A stretch of 64,000 nt of DNA from Sphingobium wenxiniae (GTDB lineage Bacteria; Pseudomonadota; Alphaproteobacteria; Sphingomonadales; Sphingomonadaceae): assembly GCF_007830065.1 (NCBI RefSeq), contig NZ_VLKK01000002.1, positions 124,001 through 188,000 on the forward strand, read 5' to 3'. Positions 34,934-43,153 of this stretch are shown piece after piece. Position 1 is the first letter of the stretch. Each line of letters starts with the position of its first letter. Below the pieces are notes generated by a model, which ran no database searches, was not told the DNA's origin, and was given only the letters and a program-made list of their open reading frames with translations. Both the position numbers and the translations under genes were made by a program.

Positions 34934-35692
34934 CTAAAGTGTGCTGACGAGATGGCCGCCATCCACGACGATGGTTGAGCCATTCATATAGCGTGATGCT
35001 TCGGAGGCGAGCAGCAGCAATGGGCCGTCGAGATCCTCCAGATTGCCAAGTCGACGCATGGGGATTCGACCGATCATTGCCTGCCCGGGGGGCGATTCGA
35101 AAAATTCCCGGTTGAGATCGGTCGCCAGATAACCCGGCGCGAGAGCGTTGACCCGGATGCCATGACGCGCGACTTCCAGCGCAAGGGACTTGGTCATCTG
35201 GATCACGCCTGCCTTCGACACGGCGTAGGGCAGGACACCACCTGCCTGCCTCAGCCCCAGGATCGACGCGACATTGATGATGGAGCCGCCCTTGCCGCTG
35301 GTTTTCATGCGGTTGGCGGCTGCCTGCGCGGTGATGAACATCCCCTTCAAATTGGTGTCGATGACGGCGTCCCAATCTTCCTCCGTCTGCGACAGCGCAG
35401 GGTTGGAGCGAACGATGCCCGCATTGTTGACAAGTATGTCGATCGGGTCGACCGCGCCTATCGCTTCGATCACCCGGGCGCTATCGGTAATGTCCAGGGG
35501 GAGCGTCTGGACCTTCACCCCGTCGGTGCGAAGGTCGTTTGCGAGCGTCTCCAGAGCCTCCTCGCGACGGGCTGCAATGAGAACGCTCGCGCCCGCATAA
35601 CCCAGGATGGCCGCGAAATGCGCGCCTAGCCCGCCAGACGCGCCGGTAACTAGGGCGCGTTTCCCTTCCAGCCTCCAAGCGTCTGTTGCCAT
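34934..35692 (-). CDS. Short-chain dehydrogenase/reductase
   Basis: 252 residues, classical [19 protein letters not shown] is the cofactor loop (~17-32), NNAGIV follows, then Ser in NVASILGLR. The catalytic YAVSK lies in [19 protein letters not shown] (Tyr ~157, Lys ~161), and the C-terminus is [14 protein letters not shown]. The ATG at 35692 has AGGAGAG upstream; an extension to 35743 would run into the operator. It is the first gene of the five-gene operon and would interconvert a keto and a hydroxy group, such as a 4-keto/4-hydroxy acid or its CoA ester (LvaD-like role, inferred). Confidence 0.92.
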   Translation of the reverse strand: MATDAWRLEGKRALVTGASGGLGAHFAAILGYAGASVLIAARREEALETLANDLRTDGVKVQTLPLDITDSARVIEAIGAVDPIDILVNNAGIVRSNPALSQTEEDWDAVIDTNLKGMFITAQAAANRMKTSGKGGSIINVASILGLRQAGGVLPYAVSKAGVIQMTKSLALEVARHGIRVNALAPGYLATDLNREFFESPPGQAMIGRIPMRRLGNLEDLDGPLLLLASEASRYMNGSTIVVDGGHLVSTL

Positions 35693-35732
35693 GTTTGCTC
35701 TCCTGACAGTAGAGTAATAGCATGGTACATTA

Positions 35733-35743
35733 TTGTAGAACAA
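35733..35743. promoter_or_regulatory. Predicted GntR/FadR-family operator
   Basis: TTGTAGAACAA is a perfect dyad that fits the FadR-subfamily consensus TNGTNNNACNA at every fixed position. It lies 41 nt upstream of the SDR operon start (35692) and 15 nt upstream of the regulator start (35758), so it could control both divergent promoters. Confidence 0.6.
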
Positions 35744-35757
35744 TCAAGGCAGCTGAA

Positions 35758-36417
35758 ATGACCGGCGAAGTGGAAAAGCAGTTTTCTGAGGGCGCGCTCG
35801 GCGCCAGGCGGAAAGTCTATCTCGGTTTGATGGCAGATCTTGAACAGGGCCGGATCGTCCCCGGACAGCGCCTTGTTGAAACCGATCTGGCGATCCAGTT
35901 CGGTGTTGGGCGCAATGCGGTGCGCGAAGCCATGCAGCAGCTGGCGGGAAGGGGGGTGGTAGAGCTTACGCCCAACCGGTCTAGCATGGTGCGGAAGCTT
36001 GATCTTGCCGAAACCCTGGAGGTGCTGGATGTGGCTGACGTCATGACGGGCCTTCTTGCTCGATACGCCGCCCGACATATGCCGGGCGCCGTGCAAGCCC
36101 CTGAACTGGCAATCGCAATGACCGGACTGGAAGATGCGCACAACAGCCATGACGTGATCGCTTTCAGCCGTGCGCGCCGCCATTTCTATCGTGCTCTGCT
36201 CGCGATCGCGCAGAATCGTGAGCTTCAGCGCCTCTTTCCAGCTATCGGGATGCACATCATCTATTCTCAGCACCAAACTCGCAAATTGCGCGAAGTCCGC
36301 CTTTCCGATTATCGCGCCATTTTTGAAGCGGTGAACGCAGGATATGCGGAAGCGGCGGAGGCCGCTGCCCGCGACCATGTGGCCAATGTCCGGTCGATCA
36401 TCATGGAAAGCTTCTAA
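35758..36417 (+). CDS. GntR family regulator, FadR/FCD subfamily
   Basis: 219 residues from the ATG at 35758; a frame-consistent ATG at 35722 would put the operator inside the gene. The N-terminal winged helix (residues ~15-80) contains GQRLVETDLAIQFGVGRNAVREAMQQLAGRG. The C-terminal all-helical FCD domain contains FSRARRHFYRALLAIAQN and HIIYSQHQTRKLREVRLSDY, with metal/effector-site histidines. Such proteins are usually repressors released by an acyl-CoA or carboxylic acid. It faces the CoA-transferase/ACAD operon across a 65-nt gap with a matching operator, so it is the likely local repressor. Confidence 0.92.
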   Translation: MTGEVEKQFSEGALGARRKVYLGLMADLEQGRIVPGQRLVETDLAIQFGVGRNAVREAMQQLAGRGVVELTPNRSSMVRKLDLAETLEVLDVADVMTGLLARYAARHMPGAVQAPELAIAMTGLEDAHNSHDVIAFSRARRHFYRALLAIAQNRELQRLFPAIGMHIIYSQHQTRKLREVRLSDYRAIFEAVNAGYAEAAEAAARDHVANVRSIIMESF

Positions 36418-36734
36418 CGCGCTTGGTGATCGAAGCCCGCACTTGTGGCCAATGTGAGTCGATGCGTTACAGCCGATAACGGAACAGCCGCAGATGAGGC
36501 GGGGCGATGACCGATGATACCTACACCTTCCGGGTCGATCGGGAAGCCCATGACAAATGCCTCAAAAGAGGTGTGTCCGGTTCGATAAGGGAATAACAAT
36601 CCCCTCCGAGGCGTAAGTACGAAATATGCCTTACCTCCAGCCGACCGATATAGTGGAAGAAATGGCGTCCATGCGGCGTTATACGCGCTCGGACGCGCGC
36701 GATCCAGACAGGTTGAAAATCGTGGGAGGGCAGG
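36418..36734. other. Intergenic region before anti-sigma gene
   Basis: About 320 nt between the GntR gene and the anti-sigma gene. It holds the possible sigma-factor remnant at 36626-36745 (listed separately) and a good ribosome site for the anti-sigma gene (GGGAGGGCAGG at ~36724-36734). No other gene was recognised. Confidence 0.5.
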
Positions 36735-36745
36735 ATGGCGGCTGA
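36626..36745 (+). pseudogene. Possible remnant of an ECF sigma factor gene (39 codons)
   Basis: A 39-codon frame (beginning MPYLQPTDIVEEM) overlaps the first codons of the anti-sigma gene. Its middle, ASMRRYTRSDARDPDRL, resembles the start of region 2 in ECF sigma factors (LRRYARxLTRDPxxADD). Regions 2.3-4 are absent. In sphingomonads an ECF sigma gene usually precedes such an anti-sigma gene with a short overlap. This could be a deletion remnant or a chance match. Confidence 0.3.
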
Positions 36746-37463
36746 CATGGTCGATGATATGGAGATGGAAGCCTATATCGACGGCGAGCTTGATCTGGCG
36801 CGTCGTCTGGCCGTGGAAGATCATCTTTCGCGCAATCCAGACTTGGCCGCGAAAGTGATGGCCGATTTCCGTAACCGCAGCGCCTTGCGGTTGCTGATGG
36901 GATCAGATGTCGCTCCTTCCCGCTCGCTCGCGGATGCCCTTGAGAAGATCCGGAAGGAAAGCCGCCCCTTCTGGCGTCGCCCGGCTCTGGGTCTTGCCGC
37001 GGTGATCGTCATGGCGCTGACGACCGTGACAATGCTTGGACCCGATAGCGCGCCCCCGGCCTATGTCAGTCTGGCCGCCCAATCGCATCGAACGCTTGTC
37101 GATCGTGTCAACATCGCAGCGAACCAGCCCATTTCCGACCGGGCCCACGCCTTGTTTCTGGCGTCGCGCATCGCTGTGCCGCGATTGCCGTCGGATTGGC
37201 AGGTGACCGATGTGGAGCTGCTCGATGCCGCGGCAGGACCGGCGATGTTGATTGCGGTGCAGACGACGGAAGGCCTCCACCTTTCCATTCTTGCCATCCG
37301 TGAGCGTTCTTCAGCGCCCCGCGCGCCCGATGCGGTGCGCGCCGGCAAGCAATCGGTCGCCTATTGGCGCAGGGGCGACTTTTCCTATGCATTGACAGGG
37401 GAGGGGGAGCCCGAGCAGATCGACGCTACGGCCGATGCGCTCGCGGACTCCTGGAGAACATGA
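36735..37463 (+). CDS. Membrane anti-sigma factor
   Basis: 242 residues. The N-terminal ~75-residue cytoplasmic part has the anti-sigma pattern MEAYIDGELDLARRLAVEDH with a later LRLLMG segment, but no HxxxCxxC zinc motif. One transmembrane helix (LGLAAVIVMALTTVTML, ~85-101) is followed by a ~140-residue periplasmic domain. It would hold an ECF sigma factor at the membrane. No intact sigma gene lies upstream, only a possible remnant. The stop overlaps the start of the DedA-like gene (ATGA), so those two are co-translated. Confidence 0.82.
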   Translation: MAADMVDDMEMEAYIDGELDLARRLAVEDHLSRNPDLAAKVMADFRNRSALRLLMGSDVAPSRSLADALEKIRKESRPFWRRPALGLAAVIVMALTTVTMLGPDSAPPAYVSLAAQSHRTLVDRVNIAANQPISDRAHALFLASRIAVPRLPSDWQVTDVELLDAAAGPAMLIAVQTTEGLHLSILAIRERSSAPRAPDAVRAGKQSVAYWRRGDFSYALTGEGEPEQIDATADALADSWRT

Positions 37464-38131
37464 CCTCCATCGATGCGATGACGGCACATCTTCTCGCGCT
37501 GATCACGACGAATGCCGGAATCGCGGCCCCTGTCATCGGACTGCTGGCCTTTATGGAGTCGCTGATCGTCATCGGTATGTTCGTGCCTGCCGTGGCGCTG
37601 ATGATCGCAGTCGGCGGTCTGATCGCGACGGGCGTGCTCGATCCCGCGCCGGTGCTGCTCTGGGCAATCGCCGGTGCGGCGCTGGGCGATTGGGTTTCCT
37701 ATCTGGTGGGCCGCTGGATCGGTCCCTCGATCTACCGGCGTTGGCCGCTGCGCAATCATCGTCACTCGATTGCCCGCGCGCGCCTGTTCTTTCGGCGCTA
37801 CGGCTTCATTTCGGTGTTCCTCGGCCGTTTCTTCGGCCCCGTGCGAGCGACAATCCCGCTGGTCGCCGGCGTCATGCAGATGGACCAGCGCTGCTTTCAG
37901 ATGGCCAATATATTCTCGGCGGTCCTGTGGATTCCGGCGATGCTCGCGCCCGGCTATCTTGCAGGCGCCAGCCTTCCTCTCGAAATGTTGAGCGGATGGC
38001 GGATGCTGGCAGTGGGCGCCGCGCTTTTCGTCGTCCCGTTTCTGATCGCCGCTGTTGCCGCGCGCCTGATCCTGTCGCCGCGACAAGGAAGCGGCAGAAG
38101 GCCGAAATTCAGCAGCCAATCTTCGGGCTGA
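37460..38131 (+). CDS. DedA-family membrane protein
   Basis: 223 residues. It overlaps the anti-sigma gene by 4 nt and has CTGGAG in front. There are several hydrophobic helices, a first segment LAFMESLIVIGMFVPAVALM, and the family signature GDWVSYLVGRWIG. The motif FFRRYGFISVFLGRFFGPVR follows (~114-133), ending in the conserved RFxxPxR-type pattern. DedA proteins move lipid carriers (undecaprenyl phosphate) or phospholipids across the inner membrane in several bacteria. A link to the adjacent polysaccharide locus is plausible but unproven. Confidence 0.9.
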   Translation: MTSIDAMTAHLLALITTNAGIAAPVIGLLAFMESLIVIGMFVPAVALMIAVGGLIATGVLDPAPVLLWAIAGAALGDWVSYLVGRWIGPSIYRRWPLRNHRHSIARARLFFRRYGFISVFLGRFFGPVRATIPLVAGVMQMDQRCFQMANIFSAVLWIPAMLAPGYLAGASLPLEMLSGWRMLAVGAALFVVPFLIAAVAARLILSPRQGSGRRPKFSSQSSG

Positions 38132-38162
38132 TCATGTTCGATAATCCCATCGGGCCCGCAGA

Positions 38163-39248
38163 ATGAAGATTCATTATCTGATTACCAGCCTTGAAAGCGG
38201 CGGCGCCGAGGCGGCGGTTCCCCGCATCGTCGCGGTCATGCGCAAGGCCGGTCACGAGGTTGAGGTGACGGCATGTGAGCCGCGCGACATGGCGGCCGCC
38301 CGGCTGCTGGATGAAGCAGGGATTCCGTATCGTTTGCTGTTCGACAGGCGCCGGAGCAAAACGGCGACGATCCGGGCTTTCACTCGTCTCATCCGACACG
38401 CGCGTTCCGATGTGATCTGGACGTCGCTGAGCGCGGCGGGGCTGGTCGGAATGGTCACAGGCGCGATGCTGGGCATACCGGTGGTCGGCTGGAAACATAG
38501 CGCCAGCATCCGCCTGCATACGCGCCTTACGCGGCGCCTGAGCCGCTTATGGGTGGCGGACTCCCCGTCCGTGGCCGATTTCCTCACCGGCAAGCTCGGC
38601 ATGGCGGACGATAAGGTCATGACATGGCCGTTGTTCGAGCAACTGACGTTCGAACAGCCGCCGGAACCATGGGATGGACGGGAAGTCCTGCGGATCGGGA
38701 GCATCGGCCGTCTCCATCCGGTGAAGAATTACGACCTGCTTGTCGAGGCGATGGCGCGCTTGCGGCAGTCGCGCCCCGATCTCTCGAACCGCGTCCACCT
38801 GACGATCGTGGGCGAGGGCCCGGAGCGCACCAGGCTGGAAGGGCTGGTCGCCCGCCATGACCTTCGGCCGATGGTGGACCTGCCCGGCGCGGCTTCCGAC
38901 GTGCGCCCCTGGCTCCAATCCTGGCACCTATATGTGCAGCCGTCGCGCTATGAAGGCATGTGCCTGGCCGCGCATGAGGCCATGTCGGCCGGATTGCCGG
39001 TACTCGTCACGCCCGTGGGAGAATTGCGGGAGAGCGTTCGCGCCAGCGGGGGCGGCCTGTTGCTGGAGGGCGATGTGGTGCCATCCTGCGCCGCCGCCAT
39101 CGAAGCGCTGATGGGCGATCCCGAACGGCTCGCCGGCATGGGCGAGGCGGGGAAACGCTATATCGGGCGGACCTATGGCAAGGCCGCTTTCGAGCAGGCG
39201 GGTCTGGCGGTCATTCGCCGGGTCGAGGAAATCGTCGCGGCCGGTTAG
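38163..39248 (+). CDS. Glycosyltransferase family 4
   Basis: 361 residues, GT-B fold. The N-terminal Rossmann-like half has LESGGAEAAVPRIV (~8-21). The C-terminal donor-binding half has IGRLHPVKNYDLLVEAMARL and the E-x7-E type motif SRYEGMCLAAHEAMSAGLPV (~262-281). It would add a sugar from a nucleotide donor to a glycan on the cytoplasmic face. It is on the plus strand; its stop overlaps the 3' end of the convergent GINT1-like gene by 4 nt, so the two units meet tail-to-tail at this point. Confidence 0.93.
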   Translation: MKIHYLITSLESGGAEAAVPRIVAVMRKAGHEVEVTACEPRDMAAARLLDEAGIPYRLLFDRRRSKTATIRAFTRLIRHARSDVIWTSLSAAGLVGMVTGAMLGIPVVGWKHSASIRLHTRLTRRLSRLWVADSPSVADFLTGKLGMADDKVMTWPLFEQLTFEQPPEPWDGREVLRIGSIGRLHPVKNYDLLVEAMARLRQSRPDLSNRVHLTIVGEGPERTRLEGLVARHDLRPMVDLPGAASDVRPWLQSWHLYVQPSRYEGMCLAAHEAMSAGLPVLVTPVGELRESVRASGGGLLLEGDVVPSCAAAIEALMGDPERLAGMGEAGKRYIGRTYGKAAFEQAGLAVIRRVEEIVAAG

Positions 39249-40123
39249 AAAGCTCGGGCGATCTTGATCCCGAGATGGCGAAAGGAACGAACCGTCCGCT
39301 TGGCGTCCACCAGCGTGACCGGACCCGCCGCCGACATTGTGTGCAAGCCGTCGACATAGGGATGGAAAGCGCAAGGCGCAGCGATATGGGGACCAGCCGC
39401 GATCTGGGGCGCCGGATCGCCAGCGTCGCGCATCTCGCGGATCGCGATCGCCCCGCCATAGGTCTTGCGGCAATCCTGTGTCGGCAGAAGCAGCCTGTCA
39501 TCCTGCCAGAGCGGCGTCCCTCCCATCCGTGCGCCGCCTCGATCGAGCAGGATCGGGGCTTCTTCCGATACTTTCCAAGGCCCGAACAAACAGTCTGCCC
39601 GAGCGAGTTTCAACGCGCTTGTCCGCCACGGCTTGGGGCCGGGCGGCGTGTAGAATATCCGCCAACCGCTCGCGGTGCGGACGGGCGTTGCGTCTATCGC
39701 CGCCTCCGGGAAGACGAACCGCTCCTCCGCTTCCCAGCGCCAGGGAAATTCGGTGGCGCGATAAAGCGTCAGGCGGCCCGATTTATAGGCTTCGGGGAGC
39801 AACCATATGGCTCCGTCCGCTTCGAAGACGAACGGATAGGACAGGTGCCAAGGTTCCCGCAATGCAGGCTCCCGCGCGAGAAGATTCAGCTTTTCGTCGA
39901 GGATCAGGACATCGATCGCGCCGTGGCGGGTACGGTAATCGTAGGTTTCGACAAATATATGGAGCAGGCCATCCTTCCACAGACCGAAGGGATCGGCCAT
40001 GAACCGGAGCGGCCCTTCCGCCGGCAGCCATAGCATCTCGAAACCGTCCAGCGACCCGGCGGCGATGATGGCGGCCATCGGCGCCTTGACGACGCCCACG
40101 CGCCATAGGTCCGTCCGGATCAC
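39245..40123 (-). CDS. GINT1-like beta-propeller protein (glycan-associated)
   Basis: 292 residues, starting at GTG 40123 in a GTGA overlap with the CHAD-like gene; the frame extends further upstream but into that gene. The sequence has repeated propeller-blade motifs: ADPFGLWKDGLLHIFVETYD (~43-62), LSYPFVFEADGAIWLLPEAY, DATPVRTASGWRIFYTP, and GGTPLWQDDRLLLPTQD. This resembles the GH43-like propeller domain of glucosamine inositolphosphorylceramide transferase 1. It occurs in bacteria beside sugar transferases. It carries no separate glycosyltransferase domain here. It probably binds or modifies a glycan. Last gene of the minus-strand glycan operon. Confidence 0.68.
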   Translation of the reverse strand: MIRTDLWRVGVVKAPMAAIIAAGSLDGFEMLWLPAEGPLRFMADPFGLWKDGLLHIFVETYDYRTRHGAIDVLILDEKLNLLAREPALREPWHLSYPFVFEADGAIWLLPEAYKSGRLTLYRATEFPWRWEAEERFVFPEAAIDATPVRTASGWRIFYTPPGPKPWRTSALKLARADCLFGPWKVSEEAPILLDRGGARMGGTPLWQDDRLLLPTQDCRKTYGGAIAIREMRDAGDPAPQIAAGPHIAAPCAFHPYVDGLHTMSAAGPVTLVDAKRTVRSFRHLGIKIARAF

Positions 40124-41001
40124 CGGCCGTCGCTTTTCGATGATGGAAGGGATTGCGGCGTTCCCAGCGGATAGCGGGCGACCAGCCCTTCCACTCTCCG
40201 CCATATGTCCGCGTCCAGCGGGGCCGCCGTTCGATAGGCCCGCTGTCCCGATACCGCCTGTTCGATCATGTCGTCATGCCGGCTTCCCATCAGGCCGTTG
40301 ATGGCGCTCAGATAGCGAGACATTTTATAATGGTGCTCGCTGGGCCGAAGCGAACGAAGCGTGTCGTAGAAGGATACATGGCGGCTCACGATCTTTCGCA
40401 TCGTGTGAAATTCATGGCCCGTCAGCCTTTCCTGCTCCAGCGCCTTTGCCAGGCGGCGAATTTCCGTCTTGCGATAAGCCAGGAAGCCATCGGCGGTGTC
40501 GAGGCGGATGGCGCGCGCTCTGCGTTTGACCATGGCCCAGAAGGGCCTTGCGAGCAGCGCGCGCAACAGCAGGGCATAGCCTGTCACCGCGCCGCGGCGG
40601 CCATTGCGGAACGCATCCTGCAAGTGGCCCATGATCGCAACGGCAAGGCTGAACAGCGGGGGCACCCGATGGCGCGCGTCGTAAAGCACCAGCGCGAAAC
40701 GGAGATGTTTATATTTCGCGCGAATATGCTTGTATTGCAGGCGCTCGGCAGGGGAGAGATCGCCTTTGCGCAGGAGCGTGCTCACCAATCGCAACAGATC
40801 GTTCCTGCGGACGCCTTCGCTCCAGAAGTCCAGGCACAGCGCGAAGCAGCGCCCCATCTCCTCCCGCGAACAATGCAGGTCGATCGGATCGGGCAGGCCG
40901 ACATCGGGATCGACCACATCGTCGATTTCCACGGCTTCGAAAAGGGCATGGAGCGTCTCGGGCGGGAATGTCTCCCATGCGGGATTGCTCGGGGCCGTCA
41001 T
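40120..41001 (-). CDS. Helical protein of unknown function, CHAD-like
   Basis: 293 residues, starting at ATG 41001 in an ATGA overlap with the flippase. It is almost entirely helical and very basic. The C-terminal half contains EFHTMRKIVSRHVSFYDTLR and KMSRYLSAINGLMGSRHDD (~220-270). The spacing of His, Arg and a late HDD recalls CHAD domains, which bind polyphosphate or other polyanions. I consider that only a weak match. Longer frames on this strand start further up but run through the flippase gene and are not real. Its position between flippase and GINT1-like genes implies a glycan-assembly role. Confidence 0.6.
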   Translation of the reverse strand: MTAPSNPAWETFPPETLHALFEAVEIDDVVDPDVGLPDPIDLHCSREEMGRCFALCLDFWSEGVRRNDLLRLVSTLLRKGDLSPAERLQYKHIRAKYKHLRFALVLYDARHRVPPLFSLAVAIMGHLQDAFRNGRRGAVTGYALLLRALLARPFWAMVKRRARAIRLDTADGFLAYRKTEIRRLAKALEQERLTGHEFHTMRKIVSRHVSFYDTLRSLRPSEHHYKMSRYLSAINGLMGSRHDDMIEQAVSGQRAYRTAAPLDADIWRRVEGLVARYPLGTPQSLPSSKSDGR

Positions 41002-42332
41002 GCCGCCGCCGCCTCGCCATGGTGGGAGAGCGACGCCCGCCTCCGATAGACCGTCAGCGTCGGGATCAGCGTGAACAGGGCTTTCATGCACATGCCGCCG
41101 ACATAGGCGATGCCCGCCCCCGCCAGTCCCAGTCCATGGATCAGGGCGACAAGGATGATCCCATAGCCCAGCGCGGCAAGACCTTCCGCGACCAGCGCTG
41201 CGCGCTGTCGGCCCGCCATATAGAGCAGGGATTCCAGCGGGAAGCTCGCCGTGGAAACCACCAGCGATACCGCCATGATCTGCAACAGGTCGAAGGCGCC
41301 CAGATAGCGTTTGCCAAAGACCAGCGAAATCAGCGGCTCGCCTCCGATCATCACCACCAGGCACATCAAAAGACCCATGCCGCCGGCGAGCAATCCGGAG
41401 CGAATGGCGAGCTGCCAGGGTTGTTTGCTGGCCGGATCGAGCCGCATGATCTCCGGATAGAAGCTCTTTTCGAGGAAATTCGCTGGCTTGCCGGCGGATT
41501 CGAAGAAGGTCGACGCGATCCTGAACAGCCCGGCAGCGGCCGGCCCCAGCATCCCCCCGACGACGACATTGCTGAGCGGACCCCAGGCCGACCAGATCGA
41601 ATGGGCGATGTTCGTCGTCCAGACAAAGTCCCATGCGCCCTTGATCCGCCGCGCGGGGGCAAGGAGGCCCGGGCGGAGCGCATGTGGTATCTCCCGGCGC
41701 TTCAGTTCCCGGGCCGCGAAGAACCAGAGCAGCAGGTCGCCCACGAGTTCGGCGACATACCAGGTGATCACGAAGCCTGCGAACCCCAGACCGCCGACAT
41801 AGGAAATGATGCTTCCCATGGCAGTCAGCAATGGGGTGACGAGCTGCTGAACGGCAATATGGTCGAACCTGTCGAGCGTGCGCAAAATGCCTGTCGGCGT
41901 CGCCGCGGTCATGATCGGAATGAGCGTGCAATAGAGCAGCGCCAGAGTGAGATCCCCGTCGTCTATCCCGACCCATTGGGCGAGGAACGGTAGCAACGCC
42001 ATGCCGGCGACCAGACCGACCGCGCCACTCGCCAGATCGAGGCCGAAGGAAAAGCGCGTGGCGTCGCGGAACCGATCGACATCGTTGCGGACAAGGGCCG
42101 GCGCGCCGAAGCGGACGATGAACTGCCACGTCTGGAACTTGACCAGCGCGCTGACGCCGCTGGCATAGGCCTGCACCACCGCCAATGTTCCGAACAGGGC
42201 CGGGGAAAGCGCGTGCCCGGCGCAAGCCAGCGCGACCAGGCTCAGCAGGGCGCCGCCAAGCTTGCCCGATCCCAGATAGGCGGCATTGCGGAGAATGGCG
42301 CGGAAGGCGCCGTCGGAAAACCAGTGTTTCAT
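40998..42332 (-). CDS. Polysaccharide flippase (MOP/Wzx family)
   Basis: 444 residues with about 12-14 hydrophobic helices. The N-terminal stretch has LRNAAYLGSGKLGGALLSL and ACAGHALSPALFGTLAVVQA, typical of Wzx-type oligosaccharide-lipid flippases. A middle segment LLTAMGSIISYVGGLGFAGF fits the MOP fold. It would translocate a lipid-linked oligosaccharide across the inner membrane. The start at 42332 overlaps the stop of the kinase gene 42329-43051 (ATGA), and the stop overlaps the CHAD-like gene. Confidence 0.92.
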   Translation of the reverse strand: MKHWFSDGAFRAILRNAAYLGSGKLGGALLSLVALACAGHALSPALFGTLAVVQAYASGVSALVKFQTWQFIVRFGAPALVRNDVDRFRDATRFSFGLDLASGAVGLVAGMALLPFLAQWVGIDDGDLTLALLYCTLIPIMTAATPTGILRTLDRFDHIAVQQLVTPLLTAMGSIISYVGGLGFAGFVITWYVAELVGDLLLWFFAARELKRREIPHALRPGLLAPARRIKGAWDFVWTTNIAHSIWSAWGPLSNVVVGGMLGPAAAGLFRIASTFFESAGKPANFLEKSFYPEIMRLDPASKQPWQLAIRSGLLAGGMGLLMCLVVMIGGEPLISLVFGKRYLGAFDLLQIMAVSLVVSTASFPLESLLYMAGRQRAALVAEGLAALGYGIILVALIHGLGLAGAGIAYVGGMCMKALFTLIPTLTVYRRRASLSHHGEAAAA

Positions 42333-43051
42333 CGGGATGGGGAATCTACAGGGACTGTCCTGCCATATTGGCTCTCCAGCAGTTTCGCGATCACCGCTTT
42401 TGCCTTGGCCTCAACCTTCTGGAGCGGTTCGTCCGCGTCGAGTTCGACGATCGGCGCGCCCTGAAAGGCCAGGCGGGAAAGATCGTCGATCTTGCGGGCG
42501 AGCGAGGTGGGACGATGATCGGGTTTGCGCGCCTGGGCCACCGGCAGACTGACATTGAGGCGGATCACCAGATCGGGCCGATGGGCCACCATGACGTCGA
42601 ACTTGCGCCTTTCCCTGCGGGCCAGCCAGCCGATCAGCCCGGTCGGCCGGGCATTGCCGAGTCCCACCCCATCCATCGGGCCTGGCACCTCGATCTGGGG
42701 AAAGCGGTCCGCGATGATCAGATTACCCGCCCGTCGCAGCTTCATCATGCGCCGAAACCGGCGCTCCCGCCGCACGGTGAAGGCATAGATCCCGATGGCC
42801 GTTGCAAGGCCCGGCCCCCGCTCGGTCTGGGCAGCCTTCGCTTTCCTGTAGATCGAGCGCTCCAGCCGGGCGCCGAAAAGCGGCATCCGGGCGAGCGCCC
42901 GGCCGATATTGCCGCTTTGCTTGCCAAGGTGGCAAATGACGGTCGGCTGGAATTCCGCCAGCCAGTCATGCAGCACTTGCGTCATGGTGGACTTCCCCGA
43001 TCCGTCGCAGCCGACAATGGCGATCATGGGAGGAAACGGGGAAGGATGCAT
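42329..43051 (-). CDS. Thymidylate-kinase-like P-loop kinase (paralogue 1)
   Basis: About 240 residues. Walker A GCDGSGKST is ~12 residues after the start, and ADRFPQIEVPGP is the DR(Y/F)-type motif of thymidylate kinases. A LID-like RKPDHRPTSLARKIDD segment is also present. The fold is TMK-like, but the substrate is not dTMP by context, because a housekeeping tmk gene is not expected here. Two homologous genes lie upstream on the same strand. Its start could also be the ATG at 43027. Confidence 0.82.
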   Translation of the reverse strand: MHPSPFPPMIAIVGCDGSGKSTMTQVLHDWLAEFQPTVICHLGKQSGNIGRALARMPLFGARLERSIYRKAKAAQTERGPGLATAIGIYAFTVRRERRFRRMMKLRRAGNLIIADRFPQIEVPGPMDGVGLGNARPTGLIGWLARRERRKFDVMVAHRPDLVIRLNVSLPVAQARKPDHRPTSLARKIDDLSRLAFQGAPIVELDADEPLQKVEAKAKAVIAKLLESQYGRTVPVDSPSR

Positions 43052-43153
43052 TGATGGACCTAAAATTGTTGATCGAAAATCCTTGGGGCGCTCCTGATGA
43101 ACGCCTCCTGGGATAGGAAAAGAGCGACGGACGTTGCCGGTGCGACCCAATGG

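Noticed and set aside
34215..35375. A fusion of SDR and CoA-transferase A in one frame
   Set aside because: The SDR is encoded in another frame with its own start and Y-x3-K motif. Only the part from 34922 down matches the transferase, which has its own AGGAG.
40120..42225. A 701-codon minus-strand frame through the flippase and CHAD-like genes
   Set aside because: Its upper part runs out of frame across the clearly real flippase gene. The coding part starts at 41001, where an ATGA overlap exists.
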